Source: Sinorhizobium alkalisoli
Lineage (GTDB): Bacteria > Pseudomonadota > Alphaproteobacteria > Rhizobiales > Rhizobiaceae
Direction: 5' to 3'
Length of the DNA stretch: 64,000 nt
Assembly (NCBI RefSeq): GCF_008932245.1
Contig: NZ_CP034909.1
Location: forward strand, 3,094,001-3,158,000
The notes beneath the pieces are model-generated. The model saw nothing but the letters and a program-made list of their open reading frames with translations, ran no database searches and was not told the DNA's origin. Positions 38,455-47,003 of this stretch are shown piece after piece; position 1 is the stretch's first letter; each line of letters begins with the position of its first letter. Position numbers and translations under genes: made by a program.

Positions 38455-40119
38455 ATGCGGCGGAGCCCACCTCGCGTCGTCAGGCGCAATCAAACCTTCT
38501 ATTTTCGAATGGCGGTACCGCGCCACTTGACGGGTCGTATAGGTTTGCGTGAGATCAAATTCTCTTTGCGCACCGTCGATCCGACGACCGCGCATTTGAT
38601 TGGACGTCGAGTTAGTGTTGACCTGGATGCGTTCCTGCTGAGGCTGCCTCATATGCCAGATCTGGCACCGGAAGACGTACAGAAGATCATTCAGGATTAC
38701 TTTCGACAGGCGCTACGCGGGTCCAACGAGCTTGCTTATCTTTTGCCTCGTGATCCGACCTATGATCGAGAAGGCGAGATCGCATACCTCAAGTCGCGAA
38801 TTGATCAACTCGGCGACTTAGCAGCCTCACATTCCTACGCGTCGGTTCAAGACGATGCGGTCGCGTTGCTAAAGGCTAACGCGTCGGGACTGTGGTCGCC
38901 GGCATCGGAGCTCTTCCAAAGGCTCTGCGAGGGCTTATTACGCGCAGACCGCGAAAATGCCCGCATCCTTGCCGCGAAATTGGCCGGCCAATTCGACGAG
39001 ACTTCGCCGAAGGATCCGTTGTTTGCGGGAATTCTTGTCGAGGAAATGCCTCCGCCGCCAGGGGAGGAAAATACGCCGACAAAGGTAGACACTTTGGCCT
39101 CCGTCGCAGCGCTATTTCATAGTCAGAAATCCAAATACGACTGGGTCAAGAAGACGGCCGCAGATGCGCAGCGTGTTCTATCTTTGGCCGAGGGCATTAT
39201 CGGGAAAGACAAGCCGATAGCAAAGCTTGGCATTGAAGACGTGAAGGCGGTCCGAGACGCCATTTCGCAGGTACCCCCGAATTATATGAAATCGGCCGCT
39301 GGCAAGGGCATCAGCGTGCAGGATGCAATCAAAGGAAACGGCGGCGGTGCCTGCCTAGCGCTAAAAACGCAGGACAAGTATTTTACGATGTTTCGGCAGC
39401 TCTTAATCTTCGCGAAGGATGAAGGCTATATCGAAAAAATTCCCGGTGAAGGGATAAAAATTGCGGGAGCGACAAAGGCGAATGCGATCGATGGTCGCCT
39501 TCCGTATTCGAAGGAGCAACTGAAGGCCATCTTTGCTTCGCCTCTATTCGTCGGTCACTCGGAAAAGCGTCACGAACCAGGGCCGTCGATGATCCGGGAT
39601 GGCAAATACTGGGTCCCGCTGGTAGCGCTCTACTCCGGGATGCGGATGGGAGAGATTATCCAACTGCTTGTAACCGATATAAAGCAAGAAGGTGATATAG
39701 CCTATTTCGATGTGTCGAAGGGCGAGGGCAAGCAAGTCAAGACGGCGTCAAGCGTACGCCGCGTCCCGGTGCACAAGGTCCTGGTGGAATTGGGTCTTCT
39801 TGATCTCACAAAAAACAAACCCGCCGGAAACAGGATTTTCGACGAGCTTGGTGTAGGCACCGACGGCTATCATTCTCAGGTTTTCAGCAAATGGTGGGGG
39901 CGATACTCTAAAGCAATCGGCTTCCACACCGACAAAACGGCGTTCCACTCATTTCGGCACAATTTTAAAGACGCGCTTCAATCGGCTGAGGTGCAAGAAT
40001 ATGTCGCGAAAGCCCTGATGGGCCATGCGAACAAGGATGTACATAGCCAGTACGGTAGTGGTCCAACTCTGCAAATTCTAAAGAAAAATATCGATAAGGT
40101 GTCCTACGGCTTACATTGA
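38455..40119 (+). CDS. Tyrosine-type integrase of the island
   Basis: 554 residues. The N-terminus (VVRRNQTFYFRMAVPRHLTGRIG) matches the DUF6538-type opening of many alphaproteobacterial integrases; a central SAM-like core-binding region follows, and the catalytic domain has R397 (SGMRMGE), H498-x-x-R501 (HSFRH), H524 (LMGHANKD) and the nucleophile Y533 (VHSQYG). All key residues are present, so it is probably active. GGAGGG precedes the ATG at 38455 at the right distance; the ATG four codons earlier is less likely. It lies immediately downstream of tRNA-Ser. Confidence 0.92.
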   Translation: MRRSPPRVVRRNQTFYFRMAVPRHLTGRIGLREIKFSLRTVDPTTAHLIGRRVSVDLDAFLLRLPHMPDLAPEDVQKIIQDYFRQALRGSNELAYLLPRDPTYDREGEIAYLKSRIDQLGDLAASHSYASVQDDAVALLKANASGLWSPASELFQRLCEGLLRADRENARILAAKLAGQFDETSPKDPLFAGILVEEMPPPPGEENTPTKVDTLASVAALFHSQKSKYDWVKKTAADAQRVLSLAEGIIGKDKPIAKLGIEDVKAVRDAISQVPPNYMKSAAGKGISVQDAIKGNGGGACLALKTQDKYFTMFRQLLIFAKDEGYIEKIPGEGIKIAGATKANAIDGRLPYSKEQLKAIFASPLFVGHSEKRHEPGPSMIRDGKYWVPLVALYSGMRMGEIIQLLVTDIKQEGDIAYFDVSKGEGKQVKTASSVRRVPVHKVLVELGLLDLTKNKPAGNRIFDELGVGTDGYHSQVFSKWWGRYSKAIGFHTDKTAFHSFRHNFKDALQSAEVQEYVAKALMGHANKDVHSQYGSGPTLQILKKNIDKVSYGLH

Positions 40120-40184
40120 CGGATCCCGGTTGCATGGGGCCGTCTCAGTTACGGTATTTCGGACAAGGACGCGGCGCGCACCGC

Positions 40185-40880
40185 ATGGAGGGGCATGTGG
40201 CAGGTATATACGTTCCTAGCAGAGGTTCAGGTGACTGGAGATGCTTGCTGGCCGATCCCGAGAAACACTGGCGCCTAGGATACTCAGCCGTGTCATTGGC
40301 CGAATCTTGGGAAGCGGCAAAAGGCCTCCCGAATGAAATTGGACAGCTCTTGTCCTCCTTTGGCTCGCCTTCTGAGCTGCTGCTCGCGCTCCCCGAGCAT
40401 AAGGTCCCACTTCCAGGTTCTCACCGCGGCCACAGTCAAAACGATCTGTTCGCCTTGATACGCGTTGGAGACCAAACCTTAGCTGCGATGGTTGAAGGGA
40501 AGGTCGATGAGAGTTTCGACAAGCCACTGGGTGAGTGGCTTATCAATGCATCAACGGGGAAGCGTGAAAGGCTTAATTTCATCTGCGATTTATTGGGATT
40601 GAGGCAACCTCTCCCTCATACCATTCGCTATCAGCTCCTGCATCGCACAGTATCTGCCATAATCGAAGCCAAGCGTTTCAAGACGGACATGGCCGCGATG
40701 TTCGTTCACTCTTTTTCAGTGAAGAGAAGCTGGTTCGCCGACTTTGCGGAGTTCGTGTCCTTATTTGGCGTAGACGCCGAGCCTGATCGGCTGGTTTGCG
40801 TCCGACCAGAGCACACACCCCCACTCTACCTGGGATGGGCGACGGGTGCTCGGGCCGGGGTGGGGGCGACGGGATCTTGA
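40185..40880 (+). CDS. PD-(D/E)XK-like protein (DUF6946-type)
   Basis: About 231 residues. The conserved core is SHRGHSQNDLFALIRVGDQTLAAMVEGKVDESFDKPLGEWL: an Asp in a strand followed about 17 residues later by E-G-K is the PD-(D/E)XK nuclease pattern. Later, LPHTIRYQLLHRTVSAIIEAKRF and AAMFVHSFS fit the DUF6946 family as I remember it. Function is unproven; a nuclease in defence is a fair guess. The start is uncertain (TTG 40116, ATG 40134 and ATG 40185 are in frame); I used the one just before the conserved part. It is convergent with the reverse transcriptase gene, 25 bases away. Confidence 0.55.
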   Translation: MEGHVAGIYVPSRGSGDWRCLLADPEKHWRLGYSAVSLAESWEAAKGLPNEIGQLLSSFGSPSELLLALPEHKVPLPGSHRGHSQNDLFALIRVGDQTLAAMVEGKVDESFDKPLGEWLINASTGKRERLNFICDLLGLRQPLPHTIRYQLLHRTVSAIIEAKRFKTDMAAMFVHSFSVKRSWFADFAEFVSLFGVDAEPDRLVCVRPEHTPPLYLGWATGARAGVGATGS

Positions 40881-40905
40881 GGATCGTTCCAATGCGTTTC
40901 GACGT

Positions 40906-42372
40906 CTACTGAAGGTCGTCAACGCATCCGGCCAGCTTCAACATTTCAAAATCGATGTCGCCGTCGTGCCAGTTGCCAATACCCTTGAAGTACTCATCGT
41001 AAATAAACCGGTTAACCGCTAGCTCTACCTCGGAAACCACGTGATCCCAGCTGGGTCCTTCGCATTTCGAGCTGCCGATGCCAATCTCTGCCTTCGTCCA
41101 TGCCCGTTGGCTCCGGAACCACTGCCGAGCATACTCCAAACCGGTATCGAGCAGCTCTTGTTTTGTGAAGGCGTCGCTATTCTCGAATTTATCCCCGAGC
41201 CTGTGACGGAAGCGGTCGAAGCGTTTCATCGCAGGTCGAACACGCATGGCGCCATTCTTGTCTAAGCTGATGCGGTAGCCCAGGTAGCAAATGTCGTCGT
41301 TGATATGTCTAATTTCATGTTCATGCAGCTCAAGAGGTCCGGCAGGATGGCATTTCAAGTGTTGGATCAGGGCCTTTAGTGACGTCTTTGCCTCGGGCTG
41401 GGTGCACGCACCTAGTAGCATGTCGTCAATATGACTGCCGAATGCTGCATCCCGTTTCCCCAGCACACGCTGGAGTTCCCGTCCCAGAAACGTGCGCGCT
41501 ATTTGCGGAGCGCAGACGTCGCCCTGGATTAAACCCTGCCGGACCATTTTGAGCTTCGACCTGATATCATCCATGCTATATGGATAGGTCTTCGGTAGAT
41601 CATTTGCATCGCCTTTCAACACGGTCTCTTCAGTCAATTCTAGACCGTATGTCGTGTCGATGAATTTGATCGGGGTCTCTGGCGGTAAGAACACGATATT
41701 TTCCATGATCCATTGGGACAATGGAAAACCCGCCAGATGACCCGGTTTCAGGGACGGAAAGAAGTTGCGAAGGTCGAGGCTCGTCCAATAGACGAAGCCT
41801 TCAGCTATCGCGCTGTTTAGAGTTTCGAAGAGACCAATTTCTCCCCCCGCGTCAGCCACGGTGCTGTCACACGGGCTGTCACCAATCATGACCAGCAAAA
41901 CATCGCATAGAATCAATTGCTGTGCCCGGCGGTACTGGCCTGGCCGACCAAGTGGCCTCCACTCGCCCGGCTTGCCGCATTTCGGATCGGGGAAGATGGT
42001 CAATGTCTCATGAAATACTTGGTGGAGGGAGAGGTTGTTCGCCCGCTTTTCAAGCTGGGCATATGACAAGTGTATCTTGTTATCCTGGGTGGCGCGGACA
42101 GTAGCGATGAGCTTTGCCGCAAAACTGTCGAATATCCTCTTTTTAGCTTCGCTGACCTGTCGCGGCTTTCCAGATTGTACGGCATTGTGAAGCGCGCGCA
42201 GCTGCTTGCGGTAGCTCCTAACTGCCGCATGCAACTGTGCGATCCCATCATCGCCGATGACCGTGTCGCTGTTCAGCTCGTCTGCTTTTTTATTCACGGC
42301 AATTCGATGCATAATCGCCCGGGAGGCCCGTTCGCAGATAGTTTCAATTGCGGGGATTGCAGCACTTGTCAT
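40906..42372 (-). CDS. Divergent stand-alone reverse transcriptase
   Basis: 488 residues with all core RT motifs: WRPLGRPGQYRRAQQ (motif 1-2 region, residues 138-152), YWTSLDLRNFFPSL with D200 (motif A), RQGLIQGDVCAPQIA (motif B, residues 278-292), GSHIDDMLLG with D316-D317 (motif C, IDD instead of YADD) and CYLGYRISLD (motif D/E). About 125 N-terminal residues are alpha-helical and unassigned. No maturase or HNH domain and no intron ends were seen, so it is not a group II intron protein. AAGGA precedes ATG 42372. A palindrome lies 19 bases upstream. It most resembles defence-associated or unknown-group RTs (inference). Confidence 0.75.
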   Translation of the reverse strand: MTSAAIPAIETICERASRAIMHRIAVNKKADELNSDTVIGDDGIAQLHAAVRSYRKQLRALHNAVQSGKPRQVSEAKKRIFDSFAAKLIATVRATQDNKIHLSYAQLEKRANNLSLHQVFHETLTIFPDPKCGKPGEWRPLGRPGQYRRAQQLILCDVLLVMIGDSPCDSTVADAGGEIGLFETLNSAIAEGFVYWTSLDLRNFFPSLKPGHLAGFPLSQWIMENIVFLPPETPIKFIDTTYGLELTEETVLKGDANDLPKTYPYSMDDIRSKLKMVRQGLIQGDVCAPQIARTFLGRELQRVLGKRDAAFGSHIDDMLLGACTQPEAKTSLKALIQHLKCHPAGPLELHEHEIRHINDDICYLGYRISLDKNGAMRVRPAMKRFDRFRHRLGDKFENSDAFTKQELLDTGLEYARQWFRSQRAWTKAEIGIGSSKCEGPSWDHVVSEVELAVNRFIYDEYFKGIGNWHDGDIDFEMLKLAGCVDDLQ

Positions 42373-42390
42373 GATGTGACGTCCTTAGAG

Positions 42391-42408
42391 TGTGAAATTA
42401 ACTTCACA
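42391..42408. promoter_or_regulatory. Island palindrome 1 (TGTGAAATTAACTTCACA)
   Basis: An 18-bp dyad, perfect except for one base next to the centre, 19 bases upstream of the RT start codon. Its 16-base core recurs at 45606-45621 and 61653-61668. The position suggests an operator for the RT gene or for the AlpA-like gene upstream, or a recombinase site. Confidence 0.6.
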
Positions 42409-42432
42409 GGCGCAGTCGAACTTCGACGGCCT

Positions 42433-42642
42433 TCAGTTCGGGTCTTTCGCCGACGTTGAGCTGCGACGGCGAGTTGTCAGCCAGGCGTCGATGTCTGCCT
42501 TTGCGTAAAGCACGATGCGGCTTCCCGCCTTGATGAAGGCTGGCCCATCGCCCCGCATCCGCATCTTTGCCAGGGTCGAGGCCGAAATGCCGAGATAGCG
42601 GGCTGCCTCACGAGATCGAAACTGTAGTACATCTTGCGGCAT
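42433..42642 (-). CDS. AlpA/excisionase-family DNA-binding protein
   Basis: A 69-residue MerR-like winged helix: LQFRSREAARYLGISASTLAKMRMRGDGPAFIKAGSRIVLYAKADIDAWL is the standard excisionase/AlpA form in which the recognition helix ends in LAKMR. Such proteins act as recombination directionality factors or as activators of integrase genes. I place the start at ATG 42642, at the family N-terminus; a long upstream extension (to 42741) is not typical. It is upstream of, and in the same direction as, the RT gene with the palindrome between them. Confidence 0.8.
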   Translation of the reverse strand: MPQDVLQFRSREAARYLGISASTLAKMRMRGDGPAFIKAGSRIVLYAKADIDAWLTTRRRSSTSAKDPN

Positions 42643-43212
42643 AGCAATTTTCCAGAACGCTGGTGAACGCCACGGAACAGTACGGAATGGTATAACGTCG
42701 CTGCAAGCCTGATTTTTCCGTGTGGTACCATTCTGGGTCACCCGGTGTATCCCCGTAAGCAGTGAGTGAAGCCTGCTGATGTCTCTCTATTTGTTCATTA
42801 GTGACTGAGTATTTGGCGTGAATACTATGGCAGGACTCAGAGTCCTGTTGCGCGAACTAGCCGGGGCGGAAAAAGACCTTCGCGTTTTGGCGTCGAATGA
42901 TGTTGGGCAAGCGGGAGAAACAGTGTCGATGAGCGAGCACCCAGACGAGGCTCATCACTCCGGCGGCCAAATTTGGCTACCCCAGCTACAAGTGTCGCTC
43001 CAGTCTTGCGGAGACAACAACAGCGACAGTCTGCTCTTGGAGGCGGTAGGGGTTCAACTGCAAGAATGAAAGTGCATTTTCAGTGAGTTATGGAATTCGA
43101 AGAGCGCATCACCTTTGATTCCACAGGGGAATTGGCCGGGTGTACCGCGATCATGACAAAGCTGTTTGGTGCCAACCTGTCGCCCGGCGGAGACATTCAG
43201 CCCGGTCGAGCA
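42643..43212. other. 570-base region with at most one small gene
   Basis: The stretch separates the excisionase-like gene from the CoiA-like gene. It holds one possible small plus-strand gene (42827-43069) and otherwise nothing I can identify. It could also encode an RNA partner of the RT, but I see no clear structure. Confidence 0.4.
42827..43069 (+). CDS. Possible small protein, 80 residues
   Basis: ATG at 42827 (or GTG at 42818) opens a frame coding MAGLRVLLRELAGAEKDLRVLASNDVGQAG and a polar C-terminal half rich in Gln, Ser and His. No ribosome-binding site is convincing and no family is recognised. Composition is compatible with a real soluble protein, but chance is equally possible. Confidence 0.25.
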   Translation: MAGLRVLLRELAGAEKDLRVLASNDVGQAGETVSMSEHPDEAHHSGGQIWLPQLQVSLQSCGDNNSDSLLLEAVGVQLQE

Positions 43213-44280
43213 TCAATGAATCCCCCAGCCGAAATCTCCGTATTCCGCTTCGATTGCCTCCCGCCAGGCGCCAGAGATCGTTATCGGGAAGCGTGCGAGT
43301 ATTTGATTCTCTGAATACCAAGCGTCATGCTCGAAATGTGCACCTACCAGTGCGTCGCAACGATAACAGCCATTGCTCATATATTTTTCGCCCATCGTGC
43401 CGCTGTACCGTGGTTTGATCGCGCCTAACTGTCTAGTGGGCGGTATACGTTTCAACACCTGCCGCAAGAGTTCCGGATACCTTCCAAGACTTCGAAGGTC
43501 GAACTGGACTTCATGAGGGCCGACGGCGACATCGATGAATGTGACGATGCGGGTCCGAGCCCGACACTGCTGCTTCCAGCACTCAAGAACGCCAGAATGC
43601 ACGGTCGCTTCAGCGGTGACGCCGTCGGGTGCTCCGTAGCGGAACCGCCTTTCAAACAAAGCCTCGAAAAACTTCCCAAGGGGAACTATCTGCGCCCATC
43701 GCGCCGGGTTGTTGAATTCGCGCGGCGGTACGCGCGTATACAACGGAATGCGAATATCGAACCCGCTCATCTTATCTCCGCCAATGCAAACCGCGGGCAG
43801 CGCTTCCGAGATAGGGAACCCGGTCCTCCGAAATAGCCAGAGGCAACGAATGCCCGACTCGCGATACCGCTCCTGCCGATACAGCGTTTCTTCAGCGGTT
43901 TGGCTTGACCACTGGATCTCGAAAGCAATCCTGTGTTTCCCCTTTTCGGCGAGCACATCTGCCGTCCACGCGTTACCGGATGGAGCAAATCCTGCGACCT
44001 CAGTCGCACAGCTCCAACCTGCCTTGCTCACTGCTTCCGCTACCAATGACTTTAGAAGAAGGTGCTCCTCTGTCTCTGGCTTAGTCGTGCAATTTCCTTT
44101 TGATCCGTGAGCAAAGAATCTTAGTCCAAGCGGAGAGGTTTTCAGGATCACTAGAGCGTCGCAGCAGGGTAACCGCAGATGGCGACGCTTCTTGTTTTCA
44201 GCACGCAAGGCGCTCCAATGTTCGTCAGCCAGCTTAAAGGCCTGGATGCTTTCATCGGAATCAAGACAACGCAGCGGCAT
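43213..44280 (-). CDS. CoiA-like nuclease-domain protein
   Basis: 355 residues. The order follows the competence protein CoiA family: an N-terminal part with LRFFAHGSKGNC and TEEHLLLKSLVAEAVSKAGW, then the endonuclease-like core WTADVLAEKGKHRIAFEIQWSSQTAEETLYRQERYRESGIRCLWLF, in which the Asp of ADVL and E-x-Q of FEIQ are the PD-(D/E)XK positions. In Gram-positive bacteria CoiA is a competence protein; relatives in mobile islands may be DNA-processing or defence nucleases. The C-terminal 150 residues are unassigned. GAGG lies before ATG 44280. Confidence 0.65.
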   Translation of the reverse strand: MPLRCLDSDESIQAFKLADEHWSALRAENKKRRHLRLPCCDALVILKTSPLGLRFFAHGSKGNCTTKPETEEHLLLKSLVAEAVSKAGWSCATEVAGFAPSGNAWTADVLAEKGKHRIAFEIQWSSQTAEETLYRQERYRESGIRCLWLFRRTGFPISEALPAVCIGGDKMSGFDIRIPLYTRVPPREFNNPARWAQIVPLGKFFEALFERRFRYGAPDGVTAEATVHSGVLECWKQQCRARTRIVTFIDVAVGPHEVQFDLRSLGRYPELLRQVLKRIPPTRQLGAIKPRYSGTMGEKYMSNGCYRCDALVGAHFEHDAWYSENQILARFPITISGAWREAIEAEYGDFGWGIH

Positions 44281-44424
44281 CTGTTCCTCGTGTGAAGTAT
44301 CCGTGCCAAGCTCGAAATACCCTGTAAAGGCGTAATACTTCTTCCATCTACACGTTATAGTGTTACGATAATAGTGGGACCGATTGGATTTGTCCTCCCC
44401 TTGGAAAGTTCAAGGAGGAAGACA

Positions 44425-45504
44425 ATGAACGGCTCCGATATCTTGACCAGTCTGCGAAATGAGCTGGCATCAGCAATCCAATCTTACATTCCCCCCCAAC
44501 CCGAAGTGCTCCCCGTCTCACCATGGCTGGCCATGAGTCTGCTGCAAAAGGCCATAAGGCGCGGCCGTTCCGACTTTGCGCTCCGGGCGACAGCAACGCT
44601 ATTGCAGAAATATCCAGACCATTTCTGGCGGCGCTGCATTGTCATCGCCTTTGAAGACGTTGGTATCGCCGATTTCGAGACGGTGGCGCTTGTCACAGCG
44701 GCAGCCAGCAAAACATCTCGTGCGGCAATTGGCGGCGAATGGGCAATTGCCAGTTTCCTCGTGTCACGTCTGGTCGCCTCTACCAAGTGCCGCGCCGCCG
44801 ATGACCTCGTCATGGTGGCGGAGCGCCACCCGTCCTATGAACGGGAGAGACTCGACCTCACTTTCCGCCCGATCAACGAACTCATGTCGGTGGCCCTTAG
44901 CAATGTTGCGATTGGAGAGCGGGCCCTAGCACTTTGGTTCGCGATCGGGACGGAGCGCTGCCGGTCCGAACATCTGCGAAGCAGACGCGGAGCCCCGACT
45001 GCAGTCTTCGATTTCCTCTGTGAGACGGATCTTCCCCACACCGTCGTCGAAGTGGCGCGGGAAGCGTTTCACAAAGTTGGCGAGCTCCACTGCCCACTAC
45101 TCCCACTGCTTTGGTCGGTGAAACCATGCGACCTAAGGGCAACTGGCGACGACGACTTCCCGTCGTGGATGATGTGCGGCCCGCTACCAAGCTGGGCCAT
45201 CGACATGTTTTCCCGCGAAGGCCGAACGGCGCTTAGGCGTTTCCTGGCAACTGAATGCCCCGCCGCGCGTTGGGTGCGAACGCATGTGCCACAGCAACAA
45301 CAGGTCAATTTCCTCGGCTACACCCTCTTCAGTGTCGAAAGCGGTCTGCTGGCCCGGCGCCTTCGTTGGCCCCTGGCGGATGAGTTGCGCCGCCTAGCAG
45401 AAATCGAGAGTCAGGGGCCATATTGTCCCGATGCGACGGAAATAGGCGGAATGCTGCGCGATGATTTGTCCCTGCTGAACGAGGTGCGTGCTCATGTCCT
45501 CTAA
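44425..45504 (+). CDS. Stand-alone RarA/MgsA C-terminal-like protein
   Basis: 359 residues. LLQKAIRRGRSDFALRATATLLQKYPDHFWRRCIVIAFEDVGIADFETVALV is close to the C-terminal (oligomerisation/lid) region of the RarA/MgsA replication-recombination ATPase, where SALQKAIRRGDEDAAL and ARRLVRIASEDIGLAD are typical. No Walker A or B motif is present, so it lacks the ATPase module. It may bind DNA or DNA-repair partners. AAGGAGG lies ideally before ATG 44425. Its stop overlaps the tyrosine recombinase start by 11 bases, so the two act as a unit. Confidence 0.6.
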   Translation: MNGSDILTSLRNELASAIQSYIPPQPEVLPVSPWLAMSLLQKAIRRGRSDFALRATATLLQKYPDHFWRRCIVIAFEDVGIADFETVALVTAAASKTSRAAIGGEWAIASFLVSRLVASTKCRAADDLVMVAERHPSYERERLDLTFRPINELMSVALSNVAIGERALALWFAIGTERCRSEHLRSRRGAPTAVFDFLCETDLPHTVVEVAREAFHKVGELHCPLLPLLWSVKPCDLRATGDDDFPSWMMCGPLPSWAIDMFSREGRTALRRFLATECPAARWVRTHVPQQQQVNFLGYTLFSVESGLLARRLRWPLADELRRLAEIESQGPYCPDATEIGGMLRDDLSLLNEVRAHVL

Positions 45505-46516
45505 GCTTCTAACCTCCGATAATCCCCTCTTATCAAGACTTACAAATGGGGCATCTGAATCGGCTTTCGAGTCTTCTCCGGGAGATGCTGGCCGGAACGC
45601 AGAGAGTGAAATTAATTTCACACATCTCCCGGACGGGGTGGCAGCCTATATTGCAAGCAGCCTTTCCGACAACACTCGTCGGGCCTATGCCGCCGATCTC
45701 TCCCATTTCGAAGCGTGGGGCGGAAGTGTACCCGCCGGCGACATTACTGTTGCGAGGTATTTGGCTGAGCATGCCGACACTTTGACGGTTGCGACACTGA
45801 TGCGGCGGCTCGCAACCCTTTCAAAGGCTCATGCGGCCAAGGGGCTTCGTAGCCCTACCGATTCCGAGCTGGTGAAGGCAACGATACGGGGGATCAAACG
45901 GCGGCACGGCACGGCGCGCGCCGAGGCCAAGCCACTTCTGCGCGATGACCTCTTCCTGCTTTTGGAACGGACGCCTGACGACCTCAAAGGTGCGCGAGAT
46001 CGGGCGTTACTCCTGGTCGGGTTCGCAGGTGGTTTCCGGCGGTCAGAACTGGTCGGCCTCAACGTCCAAGACGTCGACCATGTCAAGCAAGGGGTCGTGC
46101 TTGCGTTGCGTAAGTCGAAAACGGATCAGACTGCAGTTGGTCGGAAGGTCGCGATCCCGTTTGGGAGAAGCCGGTGGTGCCCCGTGCACGCTCTCGATAA
46201 ATGGCTCGATCAATCAGGAATCAGGACCGGTCCTCTGTTTCGGCCCGTGAACAGGCACGGACATAGCTGGGGCCAGCGCTTGTCAGGTGAAGCCGTATCA
46301 CTAATCGTTAAAGAGCGCCTCATCGCAGCAGGGATAGATCCAACGGGATATTCTGGTCATAGTCTACGCGCCGGCTTCGCAACCAGTGCCGCGATGGCAG
46401 GGGTATCTACATGGAAGATCAGGCAGCAGACCGGTCATGCCAGCGATGCGATGCTGCTACGTTACGTTCGCGATGGAGAGCTCTTCGTCAACAACGCAGC
46501 TGGCATGTTGCTTTGA
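45494..46516 (+). CDS. Second tyrosine recombinase/integrase
   Basis: 340 residues with a SAM-like N-terminal domain (LPDGVAAYIASSLSDNTRRAYAADLSHFEAWGG) and a catalytic domain with R in GFRRSELVGL, the K hairpin LRKSKTDQ, HSLRAGF (H-x-x-R), TGHASD (second H) and the nucleophile Tyr in LLRYVRDGELF. All five residues are present. It is translationally coupled to the preceding RarA-C-like gene. An island palindrome lies inside its coding region near the N-terminus. It probably serves a different mobile unit than the tRNA-Ser integrase. Confidence 0.85.
   Translation: MSSKLLTSDNPLLSRLTNGASESAFESSPGDAGRNAESEINFTHLPDGVAAYIASSLSDNTRRAYAADLSHFEAWGGSVPAGDITVARYLAEHADTLTVATLMRRLATLSKAHAAKGLRSPTDSELVKATIRGIKRRHGTARAEAKPLLRDDLFLLLERTPDDLKGARDRALLLVGFAGGFRRSELVGLNVQDVDHVKQGVVLALRKSKTDQTAVGRKVAIPFGRSRWCPVHALDKWLDQSGIRTGPLFRPVNRHGHSWGQRLSGEAVSLIVKERLIAAGIDPTGYSGHSLRAGFATSAAMAGVSTWKIRQQTGHASDAMLLRYVRDGELFVNNAAGMLL
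45606..45621. repeat. Island palindrome 2 (GTGAAATTAATTTCAC)
   Basis: A perfect 16-bp dyad inside the second recombinase gene at about codons 38-43, where it encodes part of SEINFT. It is identical to the copy at 61653 and differs by one base from the copy at 42392. Confidence 0.6.
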
Positions 46517-46802
46517 TCATCTCGATTGGTCCGGCCTCGCTTTTCTCCCGCCGAACATCCTATCCAACATGCGGCAAAGCAGGCCCAATCGGGCACAATG
46601 AACCGCCCAGCAGCACTTCGACTGAGTTCCAATCCACCAACACACCCGAGAGGGATGCCTCTCTACGATCGGCCAAGCCTTTCGTTGTCGGCTGCAAATT
46701 TCGTCACGGAGCCGAACCGGTAAAAAAACAAAGCCGCTCCAACGGCCGAAAAATTCGGGAAAATTCAGCGGGAAGATAACGAGGCGGGTCAGTTAATCTT
46801 CG
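46517..46802. other. Region without recognisable gene
   Basis: Between the recombinase stop and the HsdR-like fragment I see no open frame with protein-like composition and start signals. Confidence 0.4.
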
Positions 46803-47003
46803 TCAAAGGCGCGCCTGCGCCCTTCGGAACGCTACTTCCGTGACGACCCCTCGACGGCCATCGTCAAGTTGCGCCAGTTCGCCGAACTTTTGGCGAAGCT
46901 GATTGCCGCCCGCCACGCGACCTATCGAGATGAGCATGAAACCTTCGAGGAGACTGTACGGCGGCTCTCCTATAAGCGGCTCAAATCCCAAACTGTGGGC
47001 TGA
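46803..47003 (+). pseudogene. Fragment of a type I restriction HsdR-type (DUF4145) N-terminus
   Basis: The frame reads RPSERYFRDDPSTAIVKLRQFAELLAKLIAARHATY before ending at TGA 47001-47003. The pattern (A-E-R-Y-F-x-D-D-P-x-T and K-L-R-Q-F-x-E-L-L-A) is the conserved N-terminal block of HsdR-like and DUF4145-containing helicases. An in-frame stop just upstream and no start show it is a remnant of an inactivated restriction or helicase gene. Confidence 0.55.

Noticed and set aside
40906..42372. Group II intron or retron origin of the reverse transcriptase
   Set aside because: No intron domain V, no maturase or HNH domain, and the active site is IDD rather than YADD; no msr/msd-like RNA could be recognised adjacent.
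43090..43314. A 74-codon plus-strand frame starting with ATG
   Set aside because: Its second half is antisense to the end of the CoiA-like gene, has no ribosome-binding site and no family resemblance.
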